Positions 44,127 through 54,580 of a stretch of DNA of 64,000 nt are shown one piece after another. The stretch's first letter is position 1. Each line of letters begins with the position of its first letter. Location of the stretch: contig NZ_FXWI01000002.1 of NCBI RefSeq assembly GCF_900177765.1, forward strand, positions 806,001-870,000, read 5' to 3'. The translations under genes and the position numbers were made by a program. This stretch comes from Agreia sp. VKM Ac-1783 (lineage in GTDB: Bacteria; Actinomycetota; Actinomycetes; Actinomycetales; Microbacteriaceae). Under the pieces are notes generated by a model. That model did not search any database. It was given only the letters and a program-made list of their open reading frames with translations, and had not been told where the DNA came from.

Positions 44127-45533
44127 ATGGGGATGCGACGAGCATCGCGTCGTGCGGTAGGGCTTGTGGTGAGCGCCGTCGTCGTCGCCGCGGCCGTCGG
44201 CATGGGTCCGGGATACGATCCCGTGGCACCGGACTCCGACCTCGTCGAATTGATGAGCCTGCCCGAGAAAGCTGCCGACGCCTATCTGGCGGATCACCCT
44301 GACCTCGTCATCAAGGTGCTTGATCTACGACCCGATGTGGTCGCCGAATGGTGGGATGGCTACCCACGTGAGAAGCAAGCGCAGATGATCGATTCGGCGC
44401 CCCAAGTGGTCGGCAACCTCCAGGGTGTCGATTACACCTCACGCGACACCGCGAATCGACAGTATCTGGCGGAGCGGATCGGTGCAGCAAGTCGCTTAGT
44501 CGCGGAGAACCCCGGTGACACGGACGCCGGCCTTGAACTCGCCGCGCTCACGGCAATTCGAGGAGCCTTGCGCGGCCATCCCACCCCTTCCCGATACCTG
44601 ATCTCACTGACCGACGACGAACCACCCTTGGCGTCGATAGCAGTCGGAGACCTCGACGCGGCCGAACAGGCGACCTTTGTCGTGCCCGGCATGGGCACCT
44701 ATACGTCGGACATGCAGCTCTGGACCAACGCAGCCGAGAACGTGTACAAGGCGCAAGGTCGCGCCGGCGCCCCCGGCCACCGATCGGTCATAGCCTGGAT
44801 CGGCTACCAAACCCCTCCTCCCGGCATCGAGGCGACCCTCGGCGGATTCGCCGCACGGGGAGCACCCCGATTCGCGTCCGACGTCAAGGCCCTCACGGCG
44901 ACCCGGCAGGGGACGGGTCTCGACACGATCGATGTCATTGCGCACTCCTACGGCTCGACGATGGTTGCAGACGCGCTATTTGGTGACGATCTTGGAGTGT
45001 CTGTTTTCGTGATGCTCGGCTCCGCCGGCGTCGAGAAGCGGATCGGTACGAGCGCGAACCTCAAAGTCGATCGCGTCTACGCCGGGGAAGCCGTACAGGA
45101 TGAGGAAGCCGGCCTCGGACGCATCGAAAGGGTCGACCCCCGGTCGCCGATCTTCGGTGCGACAGTCATCGATGTCGATGGCAATTCCCTAGCCGGGCTC
45201 CTCGGGGTGACCGAACACGCCCCTATCCTGCACTCGGCATACAACGATGATCCGACCTCAGCAGCGTGGACGAAGTATCCCGACCCGGCCGAGCGAATCA
45301 GGCTCTATTCCGAGCACATGACCGACTTCGGATACCTCGACAACGGCACGCAGTCGCTGTGGAACACGGCCCAGGCGACAACGCAGCCATCGGAATCACG
45401 GGTCGAACCGTCCGATGGCGGCGTTCGAGTGCAGTGCGACTTCACGACGGGCCCTGAGTTGGGCGCCATACTGCTCGAGTCCTCGCCTGCCACATCAATT
45501 CGGACCGATCCGTGCCCACCTTCCAGGACCTGA
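44127..45533 (+). CDS. Secreted DUF1023-type alpha/beta hydrolase
   Basis: A 468-residue protein with an N-terminal signal or anchor (RRASRRAVGLVVSAVVVAAAV) and a DUF1023 alpha/beta-hydrolase domain. The nucleophile elbow is HSYGSTMVADAL near residue 286, preceded by FVVPGMGTYTSD and IAWIGYQTPP, all typical of the family. A helical region (PEKAADAYLADHPDLVIKV) precedes it. ATG 44127 has GGAGGG 8 nt upstream. Divergent from the esterase operon. DUF1023 proteins are common in actinobacteria with unknown substrates. Last gene of element 2; its stop is about 85 bp before the right arm. Confidence 0.85.
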   Translation: MGMRRASRRAVGLVVSAVVVAAAVGMGPGYDPVAPDSDLVELMSLPEKAADAYLADHPDLVIKVLDLRPDVVAEWWDGYPREKQAQMIDSAPQVVGNLQGVDYTSRDTANRQYLAERIGAASRLVAENPGDTDAGLELAALTAIRGALRGHPTPSRYLISLTDDEPPLASIAVGDLDAAEQATFVVPGMGTYTSDMQLWTNAAENVYKAQGRAGAPGHRSVIAWIGYQTPPPGIEATLGGFAARGAPRFASDVKALTATRQGTGLDTIDVIAHSYGSTMVADALFGDDLGVSVFVMLGSAGVEKRIGTSANLKVDRVYAGEAVQDEEAGLGRIERVDPRSPIFGATVIDVDGNSLAGLLGVTEHAPILHSAYNDDPTSAAWTKYPDPAERIRLYSEHMTDFGYLDNGTQSLWNTAQATTQPSESRVEPSDGGVRVQCDFTTGPELGAILLESSPATSIRTDPCPPSRT

Positions 45534-45617
45534 ACGGCGTCATCCAGTTCGCTCGGCGGTAGTGTCGCGCGACCGACGAGTCCCAGAAATCCAGTCTTCC
45601 GTCCGGTGTCAGCAACG

Positions 45618-45711
45618 TCGATAACGTCAGATTGTGGGCATAACCGTCTCTCGACCTGGCCGAAAATCGTCAACTTCCGCGCTGTTACTGGGATGCAGAG
45701 GGGTCGATCTG
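45618..45711. repeat. Right-end arm of element 2
   Basis: Collinear with 28001-28094, including TGTGGGCA at 45633-45640. The arm ends with TGG, which encodes the CCA of the adjoining tRNA. Confidence 0.7.
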
Positions 45712-45733
45712 GTACCCCCACAGGGACTCGAAC
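45712..45733. repeat. Attachment core 3 (in the tRNA)
   Basis: Third copy of the 22-bp core, here within the intact tRNA (T arm and 3' acceptor strand). It defines the right end of element 2. Confidence 0.8.
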
Positions 45734-45786
45734 CCTGACTGAAACGATTTTAAGTCGTCTGCCTCTGCCGATTGGGCTATGGGGGC
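45713..45786 (-). tRNA. tRNA with anticodon TAA (Leu-like), short variable arm
   Basis: A 74-nt cloverleaf on the minus strand: acceptor GCCCCCA with TGGGGGT (first pair G-U), discriminator A, D arm with GCC/GGC stem, anticodon stem GACGA/TCGTT with loop CTTAAAA (anticodon TAA), variable region of only five bases (TCAGT), and T arm CAGGG-TTCGAGT-CCCTG. Encoded CCA follows at 45712-45710. The anticodon reads UUA (Leu), but bacterial tRNA-Leu normally has a long variable arm, so amino-acid identity is uncertain. It is the insertion target of elements 1 and 2. Confidence 0.85.
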
Positions 45787-45824
45787 TTAGGTCACCATCG
45801 AGACTACCGATTCTCGAGGTGGGT

Positions 45825-45863
45825 CTGGTCTCGATACGGTCGCTGCGCGACCTACTCGACCAG
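45825..45863. repeat. REP-like palindromic repeat
   Basis: A 39-bp imperfect hairpin: outer CTGGTC/GACCAG and inner GGTCGC/GCGACC stems with a TGC loop. It resembles the short palindromic intergenic repeats common in actinobacterial genomes. Only one copy was noticed in this window. It lies 11 bp after the amylosucrase stop and could also stop transcription. Confidence 0.5.
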
Positions 45864-45872
45864 CGCAGAGCG

Positions 45873-47708
45873 TCAGATGCGCAGCCAGAGGAACTGGTGC
45901 GGCTCCAGCACGAGATCGGTCCACAGGTCGACGGTGCTCGCCGTGACGAGGTCGTCGGCCGTCGGCGGCAGCCCCGCCAGGGTCTCCTGCGTCACGGTCT
46001 GCGACGTGTCGGCGAAGTTGGCGAGTACAACGACCGTCGACGGCACTCCGTAGTGGCGACCAGTGCGCTGATAGCCCAGCACGTGCGGGTTGTTCGTGCC
46101 GAAGGGCACGAGGTCTCCCCCGGCGAACTCCGGCGTGGCCTGCCGCACCGCGATCAGGTGACGCAGCCTGAGGTAGATGGCGCCGGCATCCGTCGTCGCA
46201 TCCTGTCTCGAGGCGTAGCGCGAGGCCGGGTAGCGCGGTCGACCGACCCAGCGGCTGTCATCGCCGTGACCGGCAACCTCGAGCTGACCGTAGTCGTTCG
46301 TCTGCCCCACCTCGTCTCCGAGGTAGAGCAGCGGAATTCCTCCCGTGCTCAGAATGATCGAGTGCGCCAGCACGATGCGATAGACGGCCTCGGGGTCGCC
46401 GGCCTCCAGCCCGGCGAGGGATGCCGTCGTGCCGGACACGCGCGCATCCCCGGTTTTCGGGTTCTCCTGAAAGGCGACCCCGCGCGCGAAGCTGCCAGGA
46501 AAGCGATTGACGTAGAACGAGTTCAGAAAGTGTCGATGGTCGAAGCCGTCGATGCCCAGCTCGCGAGCGTCTTCGTCGGCGAAAGTCCAACCGATGTCGT
46601 CGTGGCTGCGCACGTAGTTCACCCACGCGGTGCCCGGGGCGATCGCGTGGCGACGCTCGAGCGCCTGTGAGAGGAGGCCGACCTCGCGGGTGGCGAGCGA
46701 GTTCCAGATCAACGCCATCTGCAGAGGGTTGTAGCTGAGCTGGCACTCGTCTGGCGAGATGTACTGAGCCACCTCGTCGGGGTGCACGATCGCCTCCGAC
46801 TTGAACAGCAGCGAGGGAGCGGCGATGCGACACACGGCGTTGAACGCCTGCAGTAGCAGATGGGCTTCAGGCAGGTTCTCGCTGGTCGTGCCGAGCCGCT
46901 TCCAGATGAAGGCCACCGCGTCCATGCGCACCACATCGACGCCGGAGTTCGCCAGAAAGAGCAACTCCCCCGCCATCGCCCGGAAGACAGCTGGATTCGA
47001 GTAGTTCAGATCCCACTGGAACGAGTGGAACGTCGCCCACACCCAGCGGCCGTCGTCGAGCTGCACGAAGGAGCCGGGGTGATCGTCGGGGAAGATCTCG
47101 CGCACGGTCTCTTCGTAGGCATCGGGCATCTCGCGATCGGGGAAGATCCAGTAGAAGTTTTCGAACTCAGGGTCACGGGCCAGCGCCTTCTGTGCCCACT
47201 CGTGCTCGTTCGAGGTGTGATTGAAGATGAAGTCGATCACCAGCGAGATGCCGTGCGAACGCAGCTCGGCCGCGAGTTCGGTGAGCTGCTGCATCGTGCC
47301 GAGCGACGGATTCACCTGCCGATAGCTCGACACCGCGTAACCGCCGTCGGAGTTCTCGCTCGGCGCGAGGAACAGCGGCATCAGGTGCAGGTACGTGAGC
47401 CCGAGCTCCACGAAGTACGGGATGCGATCGCGGATTCCCGAGAGATCGCCCGCGTAGAGATCGACGTAGCAGACGCCTCCCAGCATGCGATTCGACAGGA
47501 ACCAGTCCGGCTCCGCCTCGCGCTTCTCGTCGAGCCGACGCAGATCGGCAGGCCGCGACTGCCACGACTCGGTCAGCTCACGAACGAGGGATGCGAGATG
47601 GTCGGCGACCGCAGGCGAGTCGCCGTAGATGCGGGTGAACAGAGACTCGAGCCGGGGGTACTCGGCGTCCAGCCGCTGCCGGAACTCCCGCTCCTGCCCT
47701 GTCGTCAT
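45873..47708 (-). CDS. GH13 glucan enzyme, amylosucrase-like
   Basis: A 611-residue GH13 enzyme. The four conserved regions are visible: [28 protein letters not shown] (nucleophile Asp), [11 protein letters not shown] (acid/base Glu) and [12 protein letters not shown] (transition-state Asp). The helical N-terminal domain (about 1-90), the SNEHEWA loop and the overall length match amylosucrase (GH13_4), which makes alpha-1,4-glucan and fructose from sucrose, or the closely related sucrose hydrolases. No signal peptide, so cytoplasmic. ATG 47708 follows GAGGGAGAG. It is divergent from the gene at 47769. Sucrose use would fit the fructose locus at the left of the window. The exact reaction needs a subfamily check. 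Confidence 0.85.
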   Translation of the reverse strand: MTTGQEREFRQRLDAEYPRLESLFTRIYGDSPAVADHLASLVRELTESWQSRPADLRRLDEKREAEPDWFLSNRMLGGVCYVDLYAGDLSGIRDRIPYFVELGLTYLHLMPLFLAPSENSDGGYAVSSYRQVNPSLGTMQQLTELAAELRSHGISLVIDFIFNHTSNEHEWAQKALARDPEFENFYWIFPDREMPDAYEETVREIFPDDHPGSFVQLDDGRWVWATFHSFQWDLNYSNPAVFRAMAGELLFLANSGVDVVRMDAVAFIWKRLGTTSENLPEAHLLLQAFNAVCRIAAPSLLFKSEAIVHPDEVAQYISPDECQLSYNPLQMALIWNSLATREVGLLSQALERRHAIAPGTAWVNYVRSHDDIGWTFADEDARELGIDGFDHRHFLNSFYVNRFPGSFARGVAFQENPKTGDARVSGTTASLAGLEAGDPEAVYRIVLAHSIILSTGGIPLLYLGDEVGQTNDYGQLEVAGHGDDSRWVGRPRYPASRYASRQDATTDAGAIYLRLRHLIAVRQATPEFAGGDLVPFGTNNPHVLGYQRTGRHYGVPSTVVVLANFADTSQTVTQETLAGLPPTADDLVTASTVDLWTDLVLEPHQFLWLRI

Positions 47709-47768
47709 CGTCTCTCCCTCGAATACACTTCCAGCACTCTATCGATCACTCCTTAGTAGCCTCTAAAA

Positions 47769-48761
47769 ATGAATGCGTCGCGCCGATCCGAACCCCAGAC
47801 GAATTCCTCCACCGAGGTCACTGTCGATCGGGTCTACGACGGTGATCTGTATGTGCGCGTGAGCACGATCGGCAAGACCGGAGACCGGCCGTTCGTCCTC
47901 GTTCCCGGAATCGGCGTCTCGAGCAACTATTTCGAGCGCCTCGCACCGAATCTCAACCGCTTCGGCCCCGTGCACGCTCTCGACCTGCCGGGATTCGCGG
48001 GCGTGCCGCATCCGCGCTCGGCCCTGAGCATCCGGGGCTACGCCGACCTCGTGAGCCGGGTCATCGATGAGTTCGGGCTCGTCGATCCGATCGTCGTCGG
48101 CCACTCCATGGGCACGCAGATCGTCAGCGATCTCGCGTCGCGTCGTCCTGAGATCACGACCCTGGTATTGATCGGCCCTGTGGTCAATGCGGCTGAGCGG
48201 CGGATCCCCACTCAGGCGATTCGCTTTCTGCAATCGGCGTGGCACGAACCCGGCCGGGTCAAGCTCCTGGCCGTCAGCTCCTACCTGCTCTGCGGCTTCA
48301 AGTGGTTCTTCCGCGTGTTGCCGCGCATGATGACCTTTCCCCTCGAAGACCGGCTCCCTCTGATTCAGGCGAACACCCTGGTGATCCGCGGAGAGCACGA
48401 CGCTGTAGCGCCACGAGGATGGGTCACACGCGTCGGCCGCCTCCTCCCCCACTCGCGCAGCTGGGAGATGCCGGACTCCGCGCACTCGGTGATGCACGCG
48501 CACGCCGAGGAGGTCGCGAGGCTCTGCGTGGCGTTCGCGGAGCATCCGGGAACGGACGACGACACGCTGCGCACCTACGACCTGTCGGCAGACGACATCC
48601 CCGATGCCGAAGACGAGAAACCCCCGGCAGATGCCGTGAAGGGCATCGCGGGCCGGGTCACTGAGACGGTCGGAATCCTCACCGACGACGACGAGACCAT
48701 CGCGCGCGGCAAGACCATGCACGCCGAGTCGATGAACGACACCGACACGACGTCGGCCTAA
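47769..48761 (+). CDS. Alpha/beta hydrolase
   Basis: A 330-residue cytoplasmic alpha/beta hydrolase. The nucleophile elbow GHSMGTQ is near residue 115, the oxyanion region is VPGIGVSSNYFERL, the acid is in IRGEHDAVAP near residue 210 and the His in PDSAHSVMHAHAE. A final 60-residue acidic tail follows the catalytic fold. The ATG at 47769 has no ribosome site; TAGCCTCTAAAA just upstream could serve a leaderless transcript. Divergent from the amylosucrase-like gene. Substrate unknown. Confidence 0.85.
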   Translation: MNASRRSEPQTNSSTEVTVDRVYDGDLYVRVSTIGKTGDRPFVLVPGIGVSSNYFERLAPNLNRFGPVHALDLPGFAGVPHPRSALSIRGYADLVSRVIDEFGLVDPIVVGHSMGTQIVSDLASRRPEITTLVLIGPVVNAAERRIPTQAIRFLQSAWHEPGRVKLLAVSSYLLCGFKWFFRVLPRMMTFPLEDRLPLIQANTLVIRGEHDAVAPRGWVTRVGRLLPHSRSWEMPDSAHSVMHAHAEEVARLCVAFAEHPGTDDDTLRTYDLSADDIPDAEDEKPPADAVKGIAGRVTETVGILTDDDETIARGKTMHAESMNDTDTTSA

Positions 48762-48765
48762 CGCA

Positions 48766-48802
48766 CGAAGCGCCCGCTTCCCGCGAGGGAACGGGCGCTT
48801 CG
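48766..48802. terminator. Bidirectional hairpin terminator
   Basis: An 11-bp outer stem (CGAAGCGCCCG/CGGGCGCTTCG) and a 5-bp inner stem (TTCCC-GCGA-GGGAA) between convergent genes: the hydrolase stop at 48761 and the ndh stop at 48814. No clear T tract, so it may rely on the strong stem. Confidence 0.7.
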
Positions 48803-48813
48803 AGGCGATGCGA

Positions 48814-50343
48814 CTACTTGGTGTCGACGGGGTCTCCGCCACCGGCGATGATGGGAGCGCCTTCGGGCGACGGCAGGTCTTTCTCGGCCGACTTCTTGGC
48901 GGGCGCGCGCTTGGCGGCCGCCTTCTTGACGGTCGGTGCCGCTTCGGTCGGCGCGGAGGTGATCGACGACGTAGCGGGTGCCGTTGCAGCAGCCGCGGCG
49001 GGTGCCGGAGCGGGCGCGTCGGCAGCCGGACGGGGGCGCGACGCGAACGTCTCGAACGCGGCGCGCGGGGTGACCCGAGCCTCGAGCGAGGCGATGTCGC
49101 GTCCCAGAACGAAGTTGAAGACCCAGTTGCCGATGACGCGGATCTTGCGCTCCCACGTGGGCATCGCGAGGCCGTGGTAGCCGCGGTGCATGAACCACGC
49201 GGGCAGGCCCTTGACGGCGATCTTGCCCGACTGGAAGGCACCGACTCCGATACCGAGGCCGGCGACGGCTCCGAGGTTCTTGTGGTTGTACTCGACGAGC
49301 GCCTCGCCGCGCAGATCGGCGACGATGTTCTTGGCCATCAGGCGGCCCTGGCGAACGGCGTGCTGGGCGTTCGGCACGCAGAAGCCGCCGACGCCACCAC
49401 CCGACAGGTCAGGAACAGCCGACACGTCACCGGCGCCCCATGCGCCTGCAACGATCTCGTCGGCGGTGCCGACGCGGAGGTCGGGGCGCACCTTGAGTCG
49501 GCCGCGCTCCTCGATGGGCAGGTCGGTACCCTTCAGCATCGGGCTCGCCATGACACCGGCGGTCCAGATGATGGTGTCGGACTCGAAGCTCTCGCCCGTC
49601 GAGAGCTCGATGACTCCGCCGACGGCCGACTTGAGCTGAGTATCGAGGTGGATCTGGGCACCGCGCTCGGCCAGGTTCTTGATGACCCAGAGGCTCGTGG
49701 GCAGCGAGACCTCGGGCATGATTCGACCCATGGCCTCGATGAGGTGGAAGTGCGTGTCTTCGAATGCGATCTCGGGGTACTGCTTCAGCAGGCCGCTCAC
49801 GAACGAGCGCAGCTCGGCGAAGATCTCGATGCCAGCGAACCCGCCACCGACGACGACGACGGTCAGAAGCCGGTCGCGCTCGGGGCCCGCCGGAAGGCTG
49901 GCCGCCTTGTCCATGTTGGTGAGAATTCGGTCGCGGATGGCGACGGCCTCTTCGATGGTCTTGAGTCCGATGGCCTCGTCGGCGACGCCCGGGATCGGGA
50001 ACGTGCGCGAAACCGAACCGGCGGTGACGACGATCTGGTCATAGGCGAACTCGTACGGCTCACCGATGTTGGGCGTGATGGTCGCGGTCTTCGACGCGTG
50101 GTCGATGCCGGTGACCTTCGCGGCGACGATGGCGGTCTTCTTGAGGTGACGGCGCAGCGGCACGATCGCGTGACGGGGCTCGATGGACGCTGCGGCGACC
50201 TCGGGAAGGAAGGGCTGGTAGGTCATGTAGGGAAGCGGGTCGACGACGGTGACCTCTGCCTCGCCTGGCCGGAGCCACTTTTCGAGTTTCCATGCGGTGT
50301 AGAAACCGGCGTAGCCGCCGCCGACGATCAAGATTCTGGGCAC
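48814..50343 (-). CDS. ndh: Type II NADH dehydrogenase (NDH-2)
   Basis: A 509-residue flavoprotein of the NDH-2 family, which passes electrons from NADH to quinone without pumping protons. Residues 1-35 hold the FAD motif (ILIVGGGYAGFYTAWKLEK), and VVVGGGFAGIEIFAEL near 167 is the NADH motif. AWGAGDVSAVPD and a C-terminal region with TWERKIRVIGNWV (membrane attachment) are typical. After about residue 435 comes an Ala/Pro/Lys-rich tail with KKAAAKRAPAKKSAEK-like repeats, not a usual NDH-2 part. GTG 50343 follows AGGAGAGC. End gene of the eno run. Confidence 0.92.
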   Translation of the reverse strand: MPRILIVGGGYAGFYTAWKLEKWLRPGEAEVTVVDPLPYMTYQPFLPEVAAASIEPRHAIVPLRRHLKKTAIVAAKVTGIDHASKTATITPNIGEPYEFAYDQIVVTAGSVSRTFPIPGVADEAIGLKTIEEAVAIRDRILTNMDKAASLPAGPERDRLLTVVVVGGGFAGIEIFAELRSFVSGLLKQYPEIAFEDTHFHLIEAMGRIMPEVSLPTSLWVIKNLAERGAQIHLDTQLKSAVGGVIELSTGESFESDTIIWTAGVMASPMLKGTDLPIEERGRLKVRPDLRVGTADEIVAGAWGAGDVSAVPDLSGGGVGGFCVPNAQHAVRQGRLMAKNIVADLRGEALVEYNHKNLGAVAGLGIGVGAFQSGKIAVKGLPAWFMHRGYHGLAMPTWERKIRVIGNWVFNFVLGRDIASLEARVTPRAAFETFASRPRPAADAPAPAPAAAAATAPATSSITSAPTEAAPTVKKAAAKRAPAKKSAEKDLPSPEGAPIIAGGGDPVDTK

Positions 50344-50381
50344 AGTGAAAGCTCTCCTAGGGGGAAGGTGTTGTAGTTAAT

Positions 50382-51647
50382 CTACTCCCTGCGCCGCACG
50401 CGCCGAACATGCACCACTGCTGCTGTGACGATCATCGCGAAGAGCATCAGGAACACGGAGATCACTGCGATGGGAATTCCGTTCATGGTCAGTTTAGCAA
50501 CGCTCGGCCACCAGGATGCTTTCGGTTGAGCCGTCTTCGCCGGGTCGCCGGTCTCCAAGGCCGCGATCGGCTTCGGGCCCGCACCCGAGGCATCCGGCGA
50601 TGGCCTGTAGGTGGCGACCCAGTCTTTGAGCGATCCCATGGGATTAGCGGTCACCGACGGCACGTCTGCCGTGACCGCAGCCTCGGCGTTGATGAGCCCG
50701 TGGCCATAGATGGGCCCGGGTACCGGCTCTCCCTTCGGAGTGGCCGTGCTCACGATGCGATTGATGACGCCGGCCACATCGAGGTCGGGATGCGCCGCGC
50801 GGACGAGCGCGACGAGTCCAGACACGATCGGCGTGGCCCCACTCGTTCCCGCCCACCTCACGTAGCCGCCACCGGGAACGACTCCCACGAGCTGTTCGCT
50901 AGGCGCCGCGACGGCGATCGTGATGCCCTGACTCGACGCGTCGAAGCTGGCGTCGCCGTTGCGGTCGACGCCGGCGACGGTCAGCACGCCAGGAATGGTG
51001 GCCGGCGCTCCGACCTCCGTGGTGCCGCTGCCGCGGTTGCCCGCAGCGGCCACGACCACCACATCGTGATCGGCCGCGTAGAGAAACGCGTCATCCCAGC
51101 TCGTAGGCCAGTCGAGGCTGTTGCGGGTGAGCGACATGTTGATGACATCGGCGCCGTTGTCGACTGCCCAGCGCACGGCGTTGGCGATCTGGTCGTCGGT
51201 TCCGACGACTCCGGCACCCAGGGCCACGCTGATAGAGAGGAGCGACGCCTCCGGGGCAACTCCGATGACGCCGTCGTTCGGGCCTGTGCCCCTGCCCGCG
51301 ATGAGCGAGCCCACCATCGTTCCGTGCTCATTCTCGTCGCCGACCGGTGTCTGGCCGTTGGGCGAGCCGACACCGGAGACGTCTGTTCCCCCGGTCACGA
51401 CCCCCGAGAGGTCGGCCACGGATCCGTCGACCCCCGTATCGATCACGGCGACGGTCACACCGGCACCGCGCGTGGTGTTCCACGCCGCCTGAACGCCATA
51501 GTCGGCCAGCCAGTACTCGGCATTGCGCACCGTGTCAGCGTGCGCCGTCTGCACCGGCCCGACAGGTGCGGCCACCAGGATGCCTGTGGCGAGCGCCGCC
51601 GAGACCGCCACGACCCGAAGGCGTGAAGTGCGACGGCGCCCGGTCAT
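50382..51647 (-). CDS. Membrane-anchored subtilase (mycosin-like S8)
   Basis: A 421-residue secreted serine protease. Signal peptide about 1-36 (TSRLRVVAVSAALATGILVAAP), S8 domain with Asp in VAVIDTGVDG, His in NEHGTMVGSLIAG and Ser in WAGTSGATPIVSG, then a linker rich in Pro/Ala and a C-terminal TM (AVISVFLMLFAMIVTAAVV) with an Arg-rich tail. This is the mycosin (MycP) layout, but no ESX genes are nearby. ATG 51647 overlaps the DUF501 stop (ATGA). The gene is in the eno-ftsB-DUF501 run, as in many actinobacteria. Confidence 0.9.
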   Translation of the reverse strand: MTGRRRTSRLRVVAVSAALATGILVAAPVGPVQTAHADTVRNAEYWLADYGVQAAWNTTRGAGVTVAVIDTGVDGSVADLSGVVTGGTDVSGVGSPNGQTPVGDENEHGTMVGSLIAGRGTGPNDGVIGVAPEASLLSISVALGAGVVGTDDQIANAVRWAVDNGADVINMSLTRNSLDWPTSWDDAFLYAADHDVVVVAAAGNRGSGTTEVGAPATIPGVLTVAGVDRNGDASFDASSQGITIAVAAPSEQLVGVVPGGGYVRWAGTSGATPIVSGLVALVRAAHPDLDVAGVINRIVSTATPKGEPVPGPIYGHGLINAEAAVTADVPSVTANPMGSLKDWVATYRPSPDASGAGPKPIAALETGDPAKTAQPKASWWPSVAKLTMNGIPIAVISVFLMLFAMIVTAAVVHVRRVRRRE

Positions 51648-52162
51648 GCCGTGGCCTCGTAGTCGATGCACTCGCACACGAGGGGCGACCAGCGCCCGCG
51701 CTCGAGTGCGAGATCGCCGATCGGGTTCACCCCAGGGCCGGCCGCCAGCGCGTGACCCGCGAGGGCATGCAGACACTTCACTCGCACGGGCATACCGCCG
51801 GCTGAGACGCCCGCGAGCTCGGGGACGACCTCGATGCCCTCGCGATCAGAAATGTACGTCGTGTGGGCCGACTCGTACTGCTGGCGAAGCTCGTCGTCGT
51901 TCGGCAGCAGATCCTGGAATTCGGCCATGACCTGGGTCGCCTCGAGGGCCGACATGGCCGCTGTGGCGGCGGGGTGGCTCAGGTAGTACAGAGTGGGAAA
52001 CGGGGTTCCGTCTTCGAGCCGCGGCTTGGTCGCCACGACGGTCGGCGCGCCGCAGACGCAGCGCGCGGCGATGCCGATCACGTTGCGCGCCGGGCGTCCG
52101 AGCTGTGCCGAGACGGTCGCGACGTCTTTCTCGGAGGGCGGGTCGAACGGGGGTGTCGTCAC
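51644..52162 (-). CDS. DUF501 protein
   Basis: A 172-residue cytoplasmic protein of the DUF501 family, usually found after enolase and FtsB in actinobacteria. Family marks: AARCVCGAPTVVATKPRLEDGTPFPTLYYL (in part), HALAGHALAAGPGVNPIGD, and the C-terminal VCECIDY with conserved Cys residues. Function unknown. The GTG start at 52162 overlaps the ftsB stop (GTGA) and its own stop overlaps the subtilase start. The longer open frame to 52405 is a shadow of ftsB. Confidence 0.88.
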   Translation of the reverse strand: MTTPPFDPPSEKDVATVSAQLGRPARNVIGIAARCVCGAPTVVATKPRLEDGTPFPTLYYLSHPAATAAMSALEATQVMAEFQDLLPNDDELRQQYESAHTTYISDREGIEVVPELAGVSAGGMPVRVKCLHALAGHALAAGPGVNPIGDLALERGRWSPLVCECIDYEATA

Positions 52163-52710
52163 TGGATGGTTCCGGATTTCTGGAGTTCTTCGGGCGTCTG
52201 CGTGCTGAGACCGGCATTGACGCCGGAGGAGAAGATGGCGCCGAGCCAGTCGACCTTGGTGTTCTGGATGCCGGTGGTCACCGGGGCGTTGTCGGCCGGC
52301 GCGGTCGGCGCCTGGTCGTCGATCACCAGGAAGCTCGTCTCCCCCGGCATCACGAAGTACAGCCTGTCTCTGGCCTGCGCCTTGATGTAGGCCGGGTCGC
52401 TCCATCGGGCGACCTGCGAGTCGAGCTGGGTGTTCTCTGTCTGCTTGTCGATCACGGCCTGCTGCAGCGACGCGAGCTGCTGCCGTTGTTCGATGTAGAG
52501 CCTCAGTCCGGGCGCGAGAACGATCACGAAGACCACGAGCACGCCCAGGATCACGAACGTGAGGCCGGAGACTCTGAAGCTGTACCGCTGGGACGAGGCG
52601 CCGCGCGAACGCGGAATGCGCGCACCCCGGGGGGCACGCGCATTCCGAGGCTTCGGCGCGTCGTCCGACGAAGCGGCCCCGAGGGGCGCGCCCAGTGTCG
52701 GCTTGCGCAT
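52159..52710 (-). CDS. ftsB: FtsB/DivIC-type septum formation initiator
   Basis: A 183-residue single-pass membrane protein of the FtsB/DivIC family. It has a long basic cytoplasmic N-terminus (about 1-48, Arg/Pro-rich), one TM helix (FVILGVLVVFVIVLAPGLRLY, about 50-70 in part), a coiled coil (IEQRQQLASLQQAVIDKQTENTQL, in part) and ARDRLYFVMPGE typical of the family. It joins FtsL and FtsQ in the divisome. ATG 52710 follows GAAAGG. 26 bp after eno, as in other actinobacteria. Confidence 0.9.
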   Translation of the reverse strand: MRKPTLGAPLGAASSDDAPKPRNARAPRGARIPRSRGASSQRYSFRVSGLTFVILGVLVVFVIVLAPGLRLYIEQRQQLASLQQAVIDKQTENTQLDSQVARWSDPAYIKAQARDRLYFVMPGETSFLVIDDQAPTAPADNAPVTTGIQNTKVDWLGAIFSSGVNAGLSTQTPEELQKSGTIQ

Positions 52711-52736
52711 CGAGCGCCTTTCGTTCGGTGGTGGTC

Positions 52737-54576
<1,840 letters not shown>

Positions 54577-54580
54577 TAGA

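Larger units (their letters stand above)
28095..45733. mobile_element. Element 2: integrase-less integrated element with surface/alanine genes
   Basis: About 17.6 kb between cores 2 and 3. Its left arm (28117-28241) matches that of element 1 and its right arm (45618-45711) matches that of element 1. The right core lies in the intact tRNA, whose 3' end and CCA were supplied by the element. Cargo: CmpB-like protein, sortase and pilin, regulator, membrane proteins, and the alanine module. No integrase, transfer or phage gene is visible. The genes read like ordinary chromosomal genes in codon use by eye, so either a long-resident element or a chromosomal segment captured between att sites. Confidence 0.65.

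Noticed and set aside
11124-45733. CRISPR array or IS element in the tandem elements
   Set aside because: No regularly spaced repeats, no transposase motifs and no short terminal inverted repeats were seen.
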